Source of the DNA: Bacteroidota bacterium
GTDB taxonomy: Bacteria > Bacteroidota > Ignavibacteria > Ignavibacteriales > Ignavibacteriaceae
Reading direction: 5' to 3'
Length of the DNA stretch: 12,446 bases
Assembly: GCA_021790055.1 (NCBI GenBank)
Contig: JAJYIL010000029.1
Span: 1 to 12,446 of the forward strand
Shown here in pieces: positions 1 to 7,721 of this stretch (position 1 is its first letter; every line of letters starts with the position of its first letter). A program made the translations under genes and the position numbers. The notes under the pieces are model-generated. The model was given only the letters and a program-made list of their open reading frames with translations. It had not been told where the DNA came from and did no database searches.

Positions 1-1
1 C

Positions 2-1237
2 GACTCAAGAGCGTTAAAGATGAAAAAAGCCGCCGAGGTTTTGCGCTCAAAGAAAAATCGTTGGGCTGAAATAATGACGCTCGAAATGGGCAAGCCGATT
101 AATCAATCTAAAAGCGAAGTGGAAAAATGCGCATGGGTCTGCGATTACTTTGCCGAGAATGCCGAAAGATTTTTGCAAGATGAAATAATACCTACCGATG
201 CTTCTAAAAGCTTTGTCACATTCAAACCGCTTGGAGTCGTACTTGCGGTTATGCCGTGGAATTTTCCCTTCTGGCAGGTGTTTAGATTTGCAGCTCCAAA
301 CTTAATGGCTGGCAACGCAGGCATGCTTAAGCATTCTTCAAATGTTACCGGCTGTGCACTTGCTATCGAAGAAATTTTTCATGAAGCAGGTTTCCCGGAA
401 AATCTATTTAGAGCTCTGATTGTCTCTTCTAAAAATGTGAAACAGATAATTGAAAACAGAAACATCAGTGCCGTGACTTTGACCGGAAGCGTACCTGCAG
501 GTAAATCGGTAGCATCAATGGCTGGCGGTGTTCTAAAGAAGACTGTTCTGGAACTAGGCGGCAGCGATCCTTATTTAATTCTTGATGACGCCGATCTTGA
601 AACCTCTGTAGAAATTTGTGTTAACTCCAGATTAATAAACGGGGGAAAAAGCTGCATTGCCGCAAAGAGGTTCATAATAGTTGAAAAAATGTATGACCGA
701 TTTGAAAGTCTTTTCGTCGAAAAAATGAAAGCGAAAAAGATGGGCGATCCGTTTGATATTAAAAACGATATAGGACCGCAAGCAAGAAACAATTTGAGGG
801 ATGAGCTTCATAAGCAAGTTGTATCCAGTGTAAAACAAGGCGCTAAGCTTATTCTTGGCGGAGAAGCGCCAAACACAAAGGGAGCGTATTATCCGCCAAC
901 TATTCTTACAGAAGTTAAAAAAGGTATGCCTGCTTATGATGAAGAATTATTCGGTCCGGTTGCTGCATTGATAAAGGTAAAAGACGAACATGAGGGAATA
1001 AAAATAGCAAATGACACATCATACGGGCTTGGCGCCGCGGTGTTCACTTCAAATCTTGAAAAAGGTGAAAGAATAGCAAAAGAAGAATTGAATGCAGGCT
1101 GCTGCTTTGTTAATGACTTGGTTAAGTCCGATCCGCGCCTGCCGTTTGGCGGAGTTAAAGAATCCGGTTACGGAAGGGAGTTATCGTTGTTCGGTATAAA
1201 AGAATTTGTGAATATCAAGATAGTGTACGTAAAATAG
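2..1237 (+). CDS. sad: Succinate-semialdehyde dehydrogenase, Sad/GabD type (5' partial)
   Basis: NAD(P)+-dependent aldehyde dehydrogenase that would oxidise succinate semialdehyde to succinate in the cytosol. The frame is open to the left edge and base 20 is only an internal Met, so the true start lies outside. About 50 residues are missing compared with the ~460-residue Sad family. Counting from the codon at base 2, the hallmarks are PWNFP with the catalytic Asn87, the cofactor-binding Lys110, the TGS loop at 161-163, general base Glu184 in ELGG, nucleophile Cys218 in KSCIAAKR, EELFGP near 314, and the C-terminal PFGGVKESGYGREL near 381-394. The reading ELGGSDPYLILDDADLE and the order of motifs closely resemble E. 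coli Sad (YneI) as I remember it, which is why I prefer it over generic aldehyde dehydrogenases. Substrate is inferred from family only. It converges on the histidine kinase gene; upstream neighbours are not visible. Confidence 0.9.
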   Translation, partial: DSRALKMKKAAEVLRSKKNRWAEIMTLEMGKPINQSKSEVEKCAWVCDYFAENAERFLQDEIIPTDASKSFVTFKPLGVVLAVMPWNFPFWQVFRFAAPNLMAGNAGMLKHSSNVTGCALAIEEIFHEAGFPENLFRALIVSSKNVKQIIENRNISAVTLTGSVPAGKSVASMAGGVLKKTVLELGGSDPYLILDDADLETSVEICVNSRLINGGKSCIAAKRFIIVEKMYDRFESLFVEKMKAKKMGDPFDIKNDIGPQARNNLRDELHKQVVSSVKQGAKLILGGEAPNTKGAYYPPTILTEVKKGMPAYDEELFGPVAALIKVKDEHEGIKIANDTSYGLGAAVFTSNLEKGERIAKEELNAGCCFVNDLVKSDPRLPFGGVKESGYGRELSLFGIKEFVNIKIVYVK

Positions 1238-1258
1238 GAGTATGGTATAATTTTTTAA

Positions 1259-1330
1259 GGGTATAGGACATAAGGGATAAATAATGGAGTTCGTACAACA
1301 TATACCTTTATACCGTTTTCCCTGTTACTT
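1259..1330. repeat. Degenerate inverted-repeat element, copy 1
   Basis: The 108-base spacer between the two convergent genes holds a GGTATA-rich stretch. Its left side (1260-1279) matches the reverse complement of the right arm of the 7081-7183 element over about 21 columns, with three mismatches and one gap. Its right side (1301-1330, read on the minus strand) matches that element's left arm, including CAGGG and GGTATAA-GGTATA. It is therefore a shorter, inverted-orientation relative of the second copy. No open frame lies inside. It may serve as a bidirectional 3' end for the converging transcripts, but it shows no clean GC stem with a T-run. Confidence 0.5.
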
Positions 1331-1345
1331 ATGCTCTTCAACCAG

Positions 1346-3892
1346 CTAAGTCTTCTTCAAGGAAAAAGTGAACCTGGTACCAAGGCTCTTGCTTTCTGCC
1401 CAGATTTTGCCGTCGTTCTTTTCGACAAGTTCTTTGCAAATTATCAATCCGAGCCCGGTACCCTTTTCCTGGGCAGTGCCGGTTGTCGTATGCTGAATGT
1501 CTATTCTAAATATCTTTTCCAAATCTCCTTCTGTTAATCCTACTCCATTATCTTCAACTGAGATTTCCACCATATTATTTTTAGTGTTTGCCGCAATTGT
1601 AACCTCATTATCCGGATAAGAAAATTTTATTGCATTGGAAATTAAGTTTTGAAGAACAGAGTTTAGCATGCTTAAATCGGCAGTAACATATATATTATTT
1701 TTTACTTCATTGGATAGAATAATACTTTTACTAATGGCGTTTGCATTAAGAACATCTATATTTGAATCGATACATTCCGAAAGATTTATTTTCTCAGGTG
1801 AAAAGTCCATTCTCCCGGTTTGAATTCTTGACCAGTCGAGCAGGTTTTCAACAAGCTTATACTGATTCTTAATCGTCTTGTGCATTTCCCTTATGAAGTT
1901 ATCCCTGTCAACTTCTGAAAGAGATTTATATTCTTCTGAAAGAATTTCGGATATGCCTATAAGAGGTTGGAAAGGGCTTTTCAAATCGTGAGCTATTATT
2001 GAGAATAATTTGTCTTTGCTTGCGTTAAGTTCTTTCAAAGTCTTTTCCGATTCAGCAAGCTGTAAATTTAGTCGCGCAAGCTCGCGGGCTCTCTCTTCAA
2101 GAAGGTCTTTACTTACTTGGAGTTGCCTTGTATAATTGATTAATTCGTCGGAAGTTCTTTTCCGGTCTATTGCAAGTGCAATCTGCTCGGAGACGAAGAT
2201 CAAAATTTGTTTTTCCATTTCACCGTATGTATACTCGTTATGGTAATCCTGAACAGCCATAACTCCGCTTATCTTACCTTCATGTTTAAGGACTACGCCA
2301 ACCCAGACTGCGGAAGGTTTACCTACAAGATCAACATCGCCTTTTTCGCGCAGCTCAAGGTCTCGTTCTCCAGTGATGATCATGTCCTGCCCCGATCTAA
2401 TAACATATTCTGTTAAGCCTCGCCCAGGTTTACGGGGTTTAGGCTGCGGGTCATATTCATCAACAAAATAAGGGAAGGAGATTAATTCTGCCTCTTCATC
2501 GTATAAGGCAATATAAAAGTTACTGGCAGGCATCAGGCTTTTAATTACCTCATGTATAGTTGTATAAAGAGTCTGAATATCCTCGGTGGTATTAACTGCT
2601 TCTGAAATCTTATATAAGGCATTTTGAACCTTTTCAAATCTTTTTCGCTCAGTAATGTCTCGGATTGAAGCCTGCACAAGCTTCTTACCTTCAAGGTAAA
2701 ACAGCTTAAGGGATACTTCAGTATCGATTACTACTTTATCTTTCCTCATGTGCTGCCAATAGAAATACTGGGGCATGCCGTTTAGTGCGGCGTTGATCTT
2801 TTCCAGTGCTGATTCCTGCGAATCCCTTCCATCCGGTTGCACTTCGGGTGAAAAATCCCACGGAGGACGGCCGATTATATCTTCTTTAGCACACCCGAAA
2901 AGCGTAGTAAGCTGTGCATTGCATTCTTCAAATACAGTTGTCATTATCGCAATACCTTCGGCAGAAGTTTCGAACAAAGACCGGAATCTCTTTTCGCTTT
3001 CTATCAGTGCCTCTTCCGATAAATACTTCTCGGTAACATCCCTAAAGTTCCAAACTCTTCCGACTATCTTCTTTTTAAGCTGCTGGGGAATTGAAAACCT
3101 TTCAAAGATTCTTCCGTCTTTAAATTCGATAACATCATAGCTTTCTTTTCCCCTGTGCTCGTACAGCCAGTTTACCTGCCTTATAAATTTATCCGGTTCT
3201 TTTAACTGGTCGGTTATAAGATCAAGCAGCTTCTTTGCGCTTTTAGTATTGATCAAATGCCGGGGGATCTTCCACATCTTGATGAATCGCTGGTTGAAAC
3301 CTGTAACGATGCCGTCGTTATTGACTACCAGTATCCCGTCTGCTGTTGATTCAATCGTAGCATTCAAAAGTGATAAAGCTTCATTAATTCTATCTTCGCC
3401 TAATTTTTTCCCGGTCATATCGCGAACAATCAGAACTACATGATTATTATCCTTGGTAGTCATAGTACCGTACAGCCAGTGAGTTCTACCGTGCATAATT
3501 AAATCATATTCAAAATGAATAGGCGAAGAGCTCACTAACGCCCTTTTGATATTGCGTAATAAAAATTCTGCTTTATCCCCAGGTAGAACTTCATGCAGAT
3601 ATTTTCCGATCAATTGTTTTTCAGGCTCAATAAGGGGCAAGGCGCGCCTGGTTTTAGGAATGCTTACATACTTCCCATCTTTATCGAAAATTATTATTGT
3701 ATCCGGCAACGACTGCAGAATAGAGACGAGTTCCGATTTCGATTCCTTTAGTTCTTTTGCTATTGATTTCTGGTTGGACTTCGACTTAGCCGGTCTATTG
3801 ATTTTCTGTTGCAGCCTGGCTTTTTCTTCTCCCGATTTAACCGGAGTCAATTTTGATTTGGGCTTTCTTTTTAATTTTACTTTTTTATTCAT
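1346..3892 (-). CDS. Orphan multi-PAS/GAF sensor histidine kinase
   Basis: Cytosolic sensor kinase of 848 residues, expected to autophosphorylate on His and pass phosphate to an unknown response regulator. There is no signal peptide or membrane segment. The order is: a very basic tail (about 1-52, 19 Lys/Arg), three PAS domains (about 53-160, 170-290 and 298-415, two ending in RDxT(E/G)-K type linkers), a GAF domain (about 420-577), a coiled coil (about 578-625), HisKA with AHDLKSP and phospho-acceptor His635, and HATPase_c with the N box around Asn753, the G1 box DNGVG at 781-785 and the G2 box GTGLGL at 811-816. All catalytic boxes look intact, and no receiver domain is fused. The start is an ATG preceded closely by AGGG; nothing better lies upstream in frame. 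No response regulator gene flanks it, so the partner must be elsewhere. The signal sensed cannot be read from the sequence. Confidence 0.93.
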   Translation of the reverse strand: MNKKVKLKRKPKSKLTPVKSGEEKARLQQKINRPAKSKSNQKSIAKELKESKSELVSILQSLPDTIIIFDKDGKYVSIPKTRRALPLIEPEKQLIGKYLHEVLPGDKAEFLLRNIKRALVSSSPIHFEYDLIMHGRTHWLYGTMTTKDNNHVVLIVRDMTGKKLGEDRINEALSLLNATIESTADGILVVNNDGIVTGFNQRFIKMWKIPRHLINTKSAKKLLDLITDQLKEPDKFIRQVNWLYEHRGKESYDVIEFKDGRIFERFSIPQQLKKKIVGRVWNFRDVTEKYLSEEALIESEKRFRSLFETSAEGIAIMTTVFEECNAQLTTLFGCAKEDIIGRPPWDFSPEVQPDGRDSQESALEKINAALNGMPQYFYWQHMRKDKVVIDTEVSLKLFYLEGKKLVQASIRDITERKRFEKVQNALYKISEAVNTTEDIQTLYTTIHEVIKSLMPASNFYIALYDEEAELISFPYFVDEYDPQPKPRKPGRGLTEYVIRSGQDMIITGERDLELREKGDVDLVGKPSAVWVGVVLKHEGKISGVMAVQDYHNEYTYGEMEKQILIFVSEQIALAIDRKRTSDELINYTRQLQVSKDLLEERARELARLNLQLAESEKTLKELNASKDKLFSIIAHDLKSPFQPLIGISEILSEEYKSLSEVDRDNFIREMHKTIKNQYKLVENLLDWSRIQTGRMDFSPEKINLSECIDSNIDVLNANAISKSIILSNEVKNNIYVTADLSMLNSVLQNLISNAIKFSYPDNEVTIAANTKNNMVEISVEDNGVGLTEGDLEKIFRIDIQHTTTGTAQEKGTGLGLIICKELVEKNDGKIWAESKSLGTRFTFSLKKT

Positions 3893-3971
3893 CCCTGGGA
3901 TTCATAAACAAATTGGCTATGGAAAAATACACTAAATTCTTTTCAAAAAGCAATATCATATAAACTATTAA

Positions 3972-4982
3972 TTACTTTTTCCCTTCCAGAATATTTATTG
4001 CGCGTTCAAGCTGAAGATCATGTCCGGAATCGACTTCCTCTTTGGTTTGTAAAACCGTAATGCCGGGTGAAATGCCGTTCCATTCTATGGGAACATTGTC
4101 ATATCGTCTCCAATCTGATGAAGAAATTTGAATAAGTATGCCATCCGGAGTTGTAAAAGTATAATCGGCACTACCGCCTCCACCGCCCGTAGTATCGCCG
4201 ATAACGGTTACATTCGGTAACTGTTTCATAACTTCGGCAAAGTGCTCTGCTCCGCTGAAGCTTGCGCCATTTATAATTACAGCAACCGGGTTGCTATACG
4301 TAAATGGACCGCGCGGCTCAATTGGCGGTATCTTTATAGAATAAATCTTTGAATAGTGCGGCATATATTTCATTTCTTTACTTATAAACCTGCCTGCAAA
4401 ATATTCAACAATTTGTACTATTCCACCTGGATTATTACGTATATCTATAATCAAACCTTTTGAATAACGGAGATAATTAAGTACAACGTCAAAATCATTT
4501 ACCCAATTCCCGCTTGAAAAGGATGAAAGCTTTATATAACCGAGGCTGTCGGGAAGAAATTCATATTCAATTTTTCCATCTCCGGCAACTTTCAACTCAC
4601 GGTTAAAATATCTTCTCACCGTTACCGGGTTAAAAGTCAATCTATCTCTGATATTTCTCGGCGAATAGTAAGTTTGCAGTTCTTGTCCTCCGGTTGTAGT
4701 TATAGTAACATGTCCATCCTTCAAAATAGAAAGCAAATCAAAAAGTATCTTAAAACCCTCATCGCCCTTTGCTCTTTGTGCAAGCGGCTCATAGACCGTA
4801 TAGATGCTGTCCCAGTTGATGTGTTTCTGCTGAAAGAAAGGATAGACTTTATTTACCTGAGTCCAAAGGACATTAAAATCGTCAAGGTTGTTATTTGAGG
4901 TCGGCTCTGTTACCACAAGGTTTCTGCAGCCGCTGAATACGGCGGCAATCAGCAGCAGGGAATAAATAAGAGTAAGCTTCAT
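3972..4982 (-). CDS. S41-family (tail-specific/tricorn-core-like) peptidase, lipoprotein
   Basis: Predicted envelope serine peptidase of 336 residues. The N-terminus is a lipoprotein signal, with a hydrophobic stretch at 4-16 and a lipobox FSGC at 16-19, so Cys19 should be lipidated after cleavage. The S41 core is visible: LKDGHV with likely catalytic His91, GYIKLSSF at 148-155, GLIIDIRNNPGG at 176-187, and INGASFSGAE with the nucleophile most likely Ser243, followed by Gly-rich GDTTGGGGGS and the terminal NGISPGITV typical of the family. The serine sits in the S-x-S-G-A-E context seen in S41 members that use His rather than Lys. No PDZ domain is apparent between 100 and 145, so substrate handling differs from CtpA/Prc. 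It lies 13 bases downstream of the outer membrane protein gene, with AAGG overlapping that gene's stop codon as ribosome site, so the two are probably one transcript. Substrate unknown. Confidence 0.85.
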   Translation of the reverse strand: MKLTLIYSLLLIAAVFSGCRNLVVTEPTSNNNLDDFNVLWTQVNKVYPFFQQKHINWDSIYTVYEPLAQRAKGDEGFKILFDLLSILKDGHVTITTTGGQELQTYYSPRNIRDRLTFNPVTVRRYFNRELKVAGDGKIEYEFLPDSLGYIKLSSFSSGNWVNDFDVVLNYLRYSKGLIIDIRNNPGGIVQIVEYFAGRFISKEMKYMPHYSKIYSIKIPPIEPRGPFTYSNPVAVIINGASFSGAEHFAEVMKQLPNVTVIGDTTGGGGGSADYTFTTPDGILIQISSSDWRRYDNVPIEWNGISPGITVLQTKEEVDSGHDLQLERAINILEGKK

Positions 4983-4995
4983 TTTTCAGTCGACC

Positions 4996-5760
4996 TTAAA
5001 ATTTATAAGACAAAGCTGCTGTAAATTGGTCCTGTGCCGCAACAAAATAATCCCACTTGCTTATCTCAGCCATCCTGAACCTATAGCCTGCCGAAGCAGT
5101 GAAGCCTTTTGTAATTTTATAAAGAATATCGATGCCGATCTGAGAATCAAATCCTGAAAGCGGGGTAACTATTGTTTCTTGTGTCCCTTCGTCTGAGGTA
5201 CTTTTGAATGCCTCAGATAAAATTGAAATCTGACCGGATGCATGGAGCCGGATATTTCCTTTTAATTCATAATATGCCTCTGCTCTTACGCAGCCTGAAT
5301 AAAGCCAGGCATTTACACTTGCATTGTACACGTCGAAATTTGATATGTTCAGAACCTGTTTATGCGAGAATATATCCACTGCCGGTCCAAGAAATAAATA
5401 AGCATTTTTTGAAAAGAAGGAAATGCTGCCAATAGGATAAACGAAGGCGATTCCGATTTGCGTCTGTTGTACGCTCGAAGTAATGTTGTAATTTTTTAAG
5501 CCGGGCGCATCCTCATAGTTCATGTAAATTCGCAGACCGTAGACATTATTGAACTTTGACCAGCTTAAAGAATAGACTGGCAGCGAGCCGCTGTACTTTT
5601 GTTTAGAAATAAGCTCATCTTTCATTGCCAGCAAGCTGACTCCGCTTTCAAAGGTTAGCCCTTCACCGAATGATTTAAATACGTCCTCAGTTTGAGCAAA
5701 CGTTTTTAAAAAAGAACCGCTGATAATTATTGAGACAATTAAAATGATTCTGTAAGACAT
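4996..5760 (-). CDS. Predicted outer membrane beta-barrel protein
   Basis: I do not recognise a named family. The 254-residue product starts with a clear Sec signal peptide (hydrophobic 5-18, likely cleavage after TFA22 before QTE). The rest consists of alternating hydrophobic/polar strands rich in Tyr, Ser and Gly, such as QIGIAFVYPI, AYLFLGPAVDIF, WLYSGCVRAEAYYEL, IRLHASGQISIL and TASAGYRFRM. It ends in ALSYKF, the C-terminal aromatic signature of barrels inserted by BamA. About eight to ten strands would fit the length, which suggests a small non-porin barrel. The ATG has an AAGGGG ribosome site about 9 bases upstream. It is the first gene of a two-gene unit with the S41 lipoprotein peptidase, and a 14-bp palindrome lies about 28 bases before its start codon. 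A role in envelope maintenance together with the peptidase is inference. Confidence 0.7.
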   Translation of the reverse strand: MSYRIILIVSIIISGSFLKTFAQTEDVFKSFGEGLTFESGVSLLAMKDELISKQKYSGSLPVYSLSWSKFNNVYGLRIYMNYEDAPGLKNYNITSSVQQTQIGIAFVYPIGSISFFSKNAYLFLGPAVDIFSHKQVLNISNFDVYNASVNAWLYSGCVRAEAYYELKGNIRLHASGQISILSEAFKSTSDEGTQETIVTPLSGFDSQIGIDILYKITKGFTASAGYRFRMAEISKWDYFVAAQDQFTAALSYKF

Positions 5761-5787
5761 ACAACTATGCCCCTTAATTTTATTTTC

Positions 5788-5801
5788 AATGAGTACTCAT
5801 T
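5788..5801. promoter_or_regulatory. Perfect 14-bp palindrome, candidate repressor operator
   Basis: AATGAGTACTCATT is its own reverse complement and sits 28-41 bases upstream of the outer membrane protein start. Its form (about 14 bp, no central gap, TGA/TCA half-site ends) resembles operators of TetR-type dimeric regulators. A weaker relative, AAGTG-CT-CACTT, lies at 5871-5882 on the far side of an AT-rich stretch that contains a minus-strand TATAAT at 5834-5839. A regulator gene is not present in the window, so the factor is unknown. Confidence 0.45.
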
Positions 5802-5984
5802 TTTAAAATACAAATAAATTGTTATCCATTGAAATTATATTATTAAAAAAGGATTAAAATATTTTAATAAAAGTGCTCACTTAAATGCATCATAGAATCC
5901 CGTTATCCGGCAGGTGGAGTATTTTTGTTGTCTTTCTTTTTGCATCTATCAAACTTGAAGGGTAAGAGGACGGCTTAACTAAAG

Positions 5985-6986
5985 TTATTTTTCCATATTC
6001 ACTACTACTCTACCGGTAATCTTACCTTGCAATATCAAATCGATTTTTTCGCTTAACTCTTCAAGAACACATTCATGCTTTATCAGATCTAATGTTAAAG
6101 ACTTCCATTTGCCTGCAAGGTTGTTCCAGACTTCTAATCTTGTTTCTATTGAGCAGTGTGCTGAGTCAATTCCAAGTAGATTAACACCGCGGAGTATGAA
6201 GGGATAAACCCAGGTATTTATCAGAGGCGATTGAGTTAATCCGCATGCCGCTACGCTGCAGTTATACTTTGTTTGCTTAAGTGCAGTTGCAAGTATATTC
6301 CCGCCGACCGAATCGATTACTCCGCCCCAGCGCGGCGGCTGCAGGGCTTTGCCAGTAGGATTATCAACATCCTTTCTATCAAGGATTATTCTTGCGCCAA
6401 GAGTTCTCAAATAATTTTCTTTGTCTGCTTTTCCTGTTGCTGCAGTAACCTTGTAACCGGCATTGGAAAGGATAGCAACGGCAAGCGAACCGACACCGCC
6501 GGTGGCGCCTGTAACAAGTATTTCATCATCAGAAGGTTCCAACCCCATGTATTCTAATCTTAAAAGAGAAAGTCCCGCAGTAAAGCCAGCCGTTCCATAT
6601 ATCATACTTTCTTTTAACGAAAGTCCTTCGGGTAAACCGACAATCCACTCCGAAGGAACGCGGATATATTGCCCGAAGCCGCCCGAGGTATTCATCCCGA
6701 GATCAAAACCGGTAACTAAAACCTTTTCTCCGGGCTTAATCTGCTCAACTGTAGATTCTTCTACTATTCCTGCAGCGTCGATACCGGGCGTGTGCGGATA
6801 TCTTCTTGTAACACCTTTATTGCCTGCAGCTGAAAGAGCATCTTTATAATTTAATGAAGAATATAAAACGCGAATCAGAACATCGCCTAAAGGCAACTCG
6901 TCTACAGTTTTCTCTCCAATATGTCGGAAGAATTTTCCGTCTTCCTCTTTAATTATCATCGCTTTAAATTTTCTTTTATCCGGCAT
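5985..6986 (-). CDS. AcuI/YhdH-type NADPH:quinone oxidoreductase (acrylyl-CoA reductase family)
   Basis: Medium-chain dehydrogenase/reductase of the YhdH/YhfP/AcuI group, cytosolic and zinc-independent, of 333 residues. Characterised members reduce acrylyl-CoA to propionyl-CoA with NADPH; others are annotated simply as quinone oxidoreductases. Counting from the chosen ATG, the sequence shows SSLNYKDAL at 43-51, PGIDAAG at 67-73, GGFGQY near 102, GTAGFTAG near 131 and the Rossmann loop GATGGVG at 160-166. It also has AACGL followed by PFILRGVNLLGIDS near 262-275, a family signature. Spacing and motif order agree closely with E. coli YhdH as I recall it. The structural-zinc cysteine cluster of alcohol dehydrogenases is absent. 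The frame also opens at a GTG four codons earlier (base 6998); I favour the ATG at 6986 because neither start has a good ribosome site and family members begin a few residues before FKAM. It stands alone between spacers, so its physiological substrate is not given by context. Confidence 0.88.
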   Translation of the reverse strand: MPDKRKFKAMIIKEEDGKFFRHIGEKTVDELPLGDVLIRVLYSSLNYKDALSAAGNKGVTRRYPHTPGIDAAGIVEESTVEQIKPGEKVLVTGFDLGMNTSGGFGQYIRVPSEWIVGLPEGLSLKESMIYGTAGFTAGLSLLRLEYMGLEPSDDEILVTGATGGVGSLAVAILSNAGYKVTAATGKADKENYLRTLGARIILDRKDVDNPTGKALQPPRWGGVIDSVGGNILATALKQTKYNCSVAACGLTQSPLINTWVYPFILRGVNLLGIDSAHCSIETRLEVWNNLAGKWKSLTLDLIKHECVLEELSEKIDLILQGKITGRVVVNMEK

Positions 6987-7080
6987 TGATGTATTCACAT
7001 TTTATTTTGTCTGTCTTAAAATTACAGATATGATGTAGTTAAAGTCAAAACATAAAAGTTGGGCTTGCAATACGGAATAG

Positions 7081-7183
7081 GGTACAGGGGATATTGGTAT
7101 AAGGTATAAGGAACCCGGCATTATTGCGTAACCAACTATTATAAATCGTATACCATATTCCTTATACCTCTATACCTTACACC
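7081..7183. repeat. Intergenic inverted-repeat element, copy 2
   Basis: Bases 7081-7113 and 7151-7183 form inverted arms of 33 bases that match at 24 positions, around a 37-base centre. The arms are built on the word GGTATAAGG, tandemly doubled in the left arm as GGTATAAGGTATAAGG. The spacer runs from the oxidoreductase start to the acetyltransferase end (about 215 bases) and contains no gene. The element resembles the stretch at 1259-1330 in opposite orientation. It has no transposase and no flanking direct repeat that I can define, so it may be a miniature or decayed dispersed element rather than an insertion sequence. Confidence 0.6.
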
Positions 7184-7213
7184 ACGAGAAGAACTTAATC
7201 TACAGCTTCAAGT

Positions 7214-7570
7214 TCAATCGTGCCTCCGCCTTTTACCTGTTTCCAGAATACATTTTGTAAAATGTAATTCTTTTGCCCACATTTCTAATTCAATTAATAC
7301 TTTAGTTGCAATTCCATTCCCTCTGCGTTCCGGAAGTGTGAAAATCCTTTTGACTTCCATGGTGGACTTGTCGTATTCTTTTATAGCGCCGCAACCTACA
7401 GGTTCGTCTTCATCATAGGCAACAACTAAGTATTTAATCTTATCTAATTTATTAAATTGTGAATAATAGGTATGACCCTTTCCCTCCCTTATTGCTAAAT
7501 CTGCATCAAGCAATCTTATGAGTCCAAGGAAATCATAGTCCCCGGAGTTAGTACGCTTTAGTTTTATCAA
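7214..7570 (-). CDS. GNAT-family N-acetyltransferase, C-terminally truncated (probable pseudogene)
   Basis: Acetyl-CoA-dependent N-acetyltransferase fold, 118 residues where relatives usually have about 145-155. The acetyl-CoA loop is present as RRGNGIA at 82-88, preceded by the strand MEVKRIFTLPE and followed by the helix TKVLIELEMWAKEL and strand KCILETGK. The family then normally continues with a helix containing AI-LY and a final strand pair with a GY/GF motif. Here the frame turns into RRRHD and stops. In the next frame the bases just past that point read TIELEAVD and then stop, which resembles the expected AIELY segment and suggests a one-base frameshift plus loss of the rest. The start codon is TTG (base 7570) giving MIKLKRT, with no ATG alternative, another possible sign of decay. 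An inverted-repeat element begins about 30 bases past the stop codon. A truncated protein would lack part of the substrate-binding side. Confidence 0.7.
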   Translation of the reverse strand: MIKLKRTNSGDYDFLGLIRLLDADLAIREGKGHTYYSQFNKLDKIKYLVVAYDEDEPVGCGAIKEYDKSTMEVKRIFTLPERRGNGIATKVLIELEMWAKELHFTKCILETGKRRRHD

Positions 7571-7600
7571 TATTAAATTTTTTTAATTTAGCTTATCGTG

Positions 7601-7630
7601 TTGACCCCCAAAGAATTTGCCTGGTATAAT
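7601..7630 (+). promoter_or_regulatory. Near-consensus sigma-70-type promoter with extended -10
   Basis: TTGACC at 7601-7606 and TATAAT at 7625-7630 are separated by 18 bases, and TG precedes the -10 at 7622-7623 (TGgTATAAT). Initiation would be near 7637, about 340 bases before fliL. A 6-bp inverted pair ATTTGC (7615-7620) / GCAAAT (7639-7644) brackets the -10 and could be an operator. Whether this phylum's main sigma factor reads such elements as in E. coli is an assumption. Confidence 0.5.
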
Positions 7631-7721
7631 ATGCGTTAGCAAATCAAACTTTGCAATTTTTTTATTATGGAAGGAGGGAATTGAGGGAGAGAACCGGGCT
7701 ACTTATGGTAAGTAACATTAG

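Noticed and set aside
3546..3935. Open frame antisense to the kinase start (about 129 codons), and another at 2775-3140
   Set aside because: Lies opposite a gene with clear domain structure, shows no recognisable protein features, and is explained by codon bias of the kinase strand.
5985..6998. Longer version of the oxidoreductase starting at a GTG
   Set aside because: The GTG adds only four residues and has no ribosome site; the ATG at 6986 fits family starts better, though the GTG cannot be excluded.
7639..7661. GCAAA-TCAAAC-TTTGC stem followed by a T-run, terminator-like
   Set aside because: Five base pairs with only two G-C pairs is too weak for a confident terminator; it may matter only if the 7601-7630 promoter is active.
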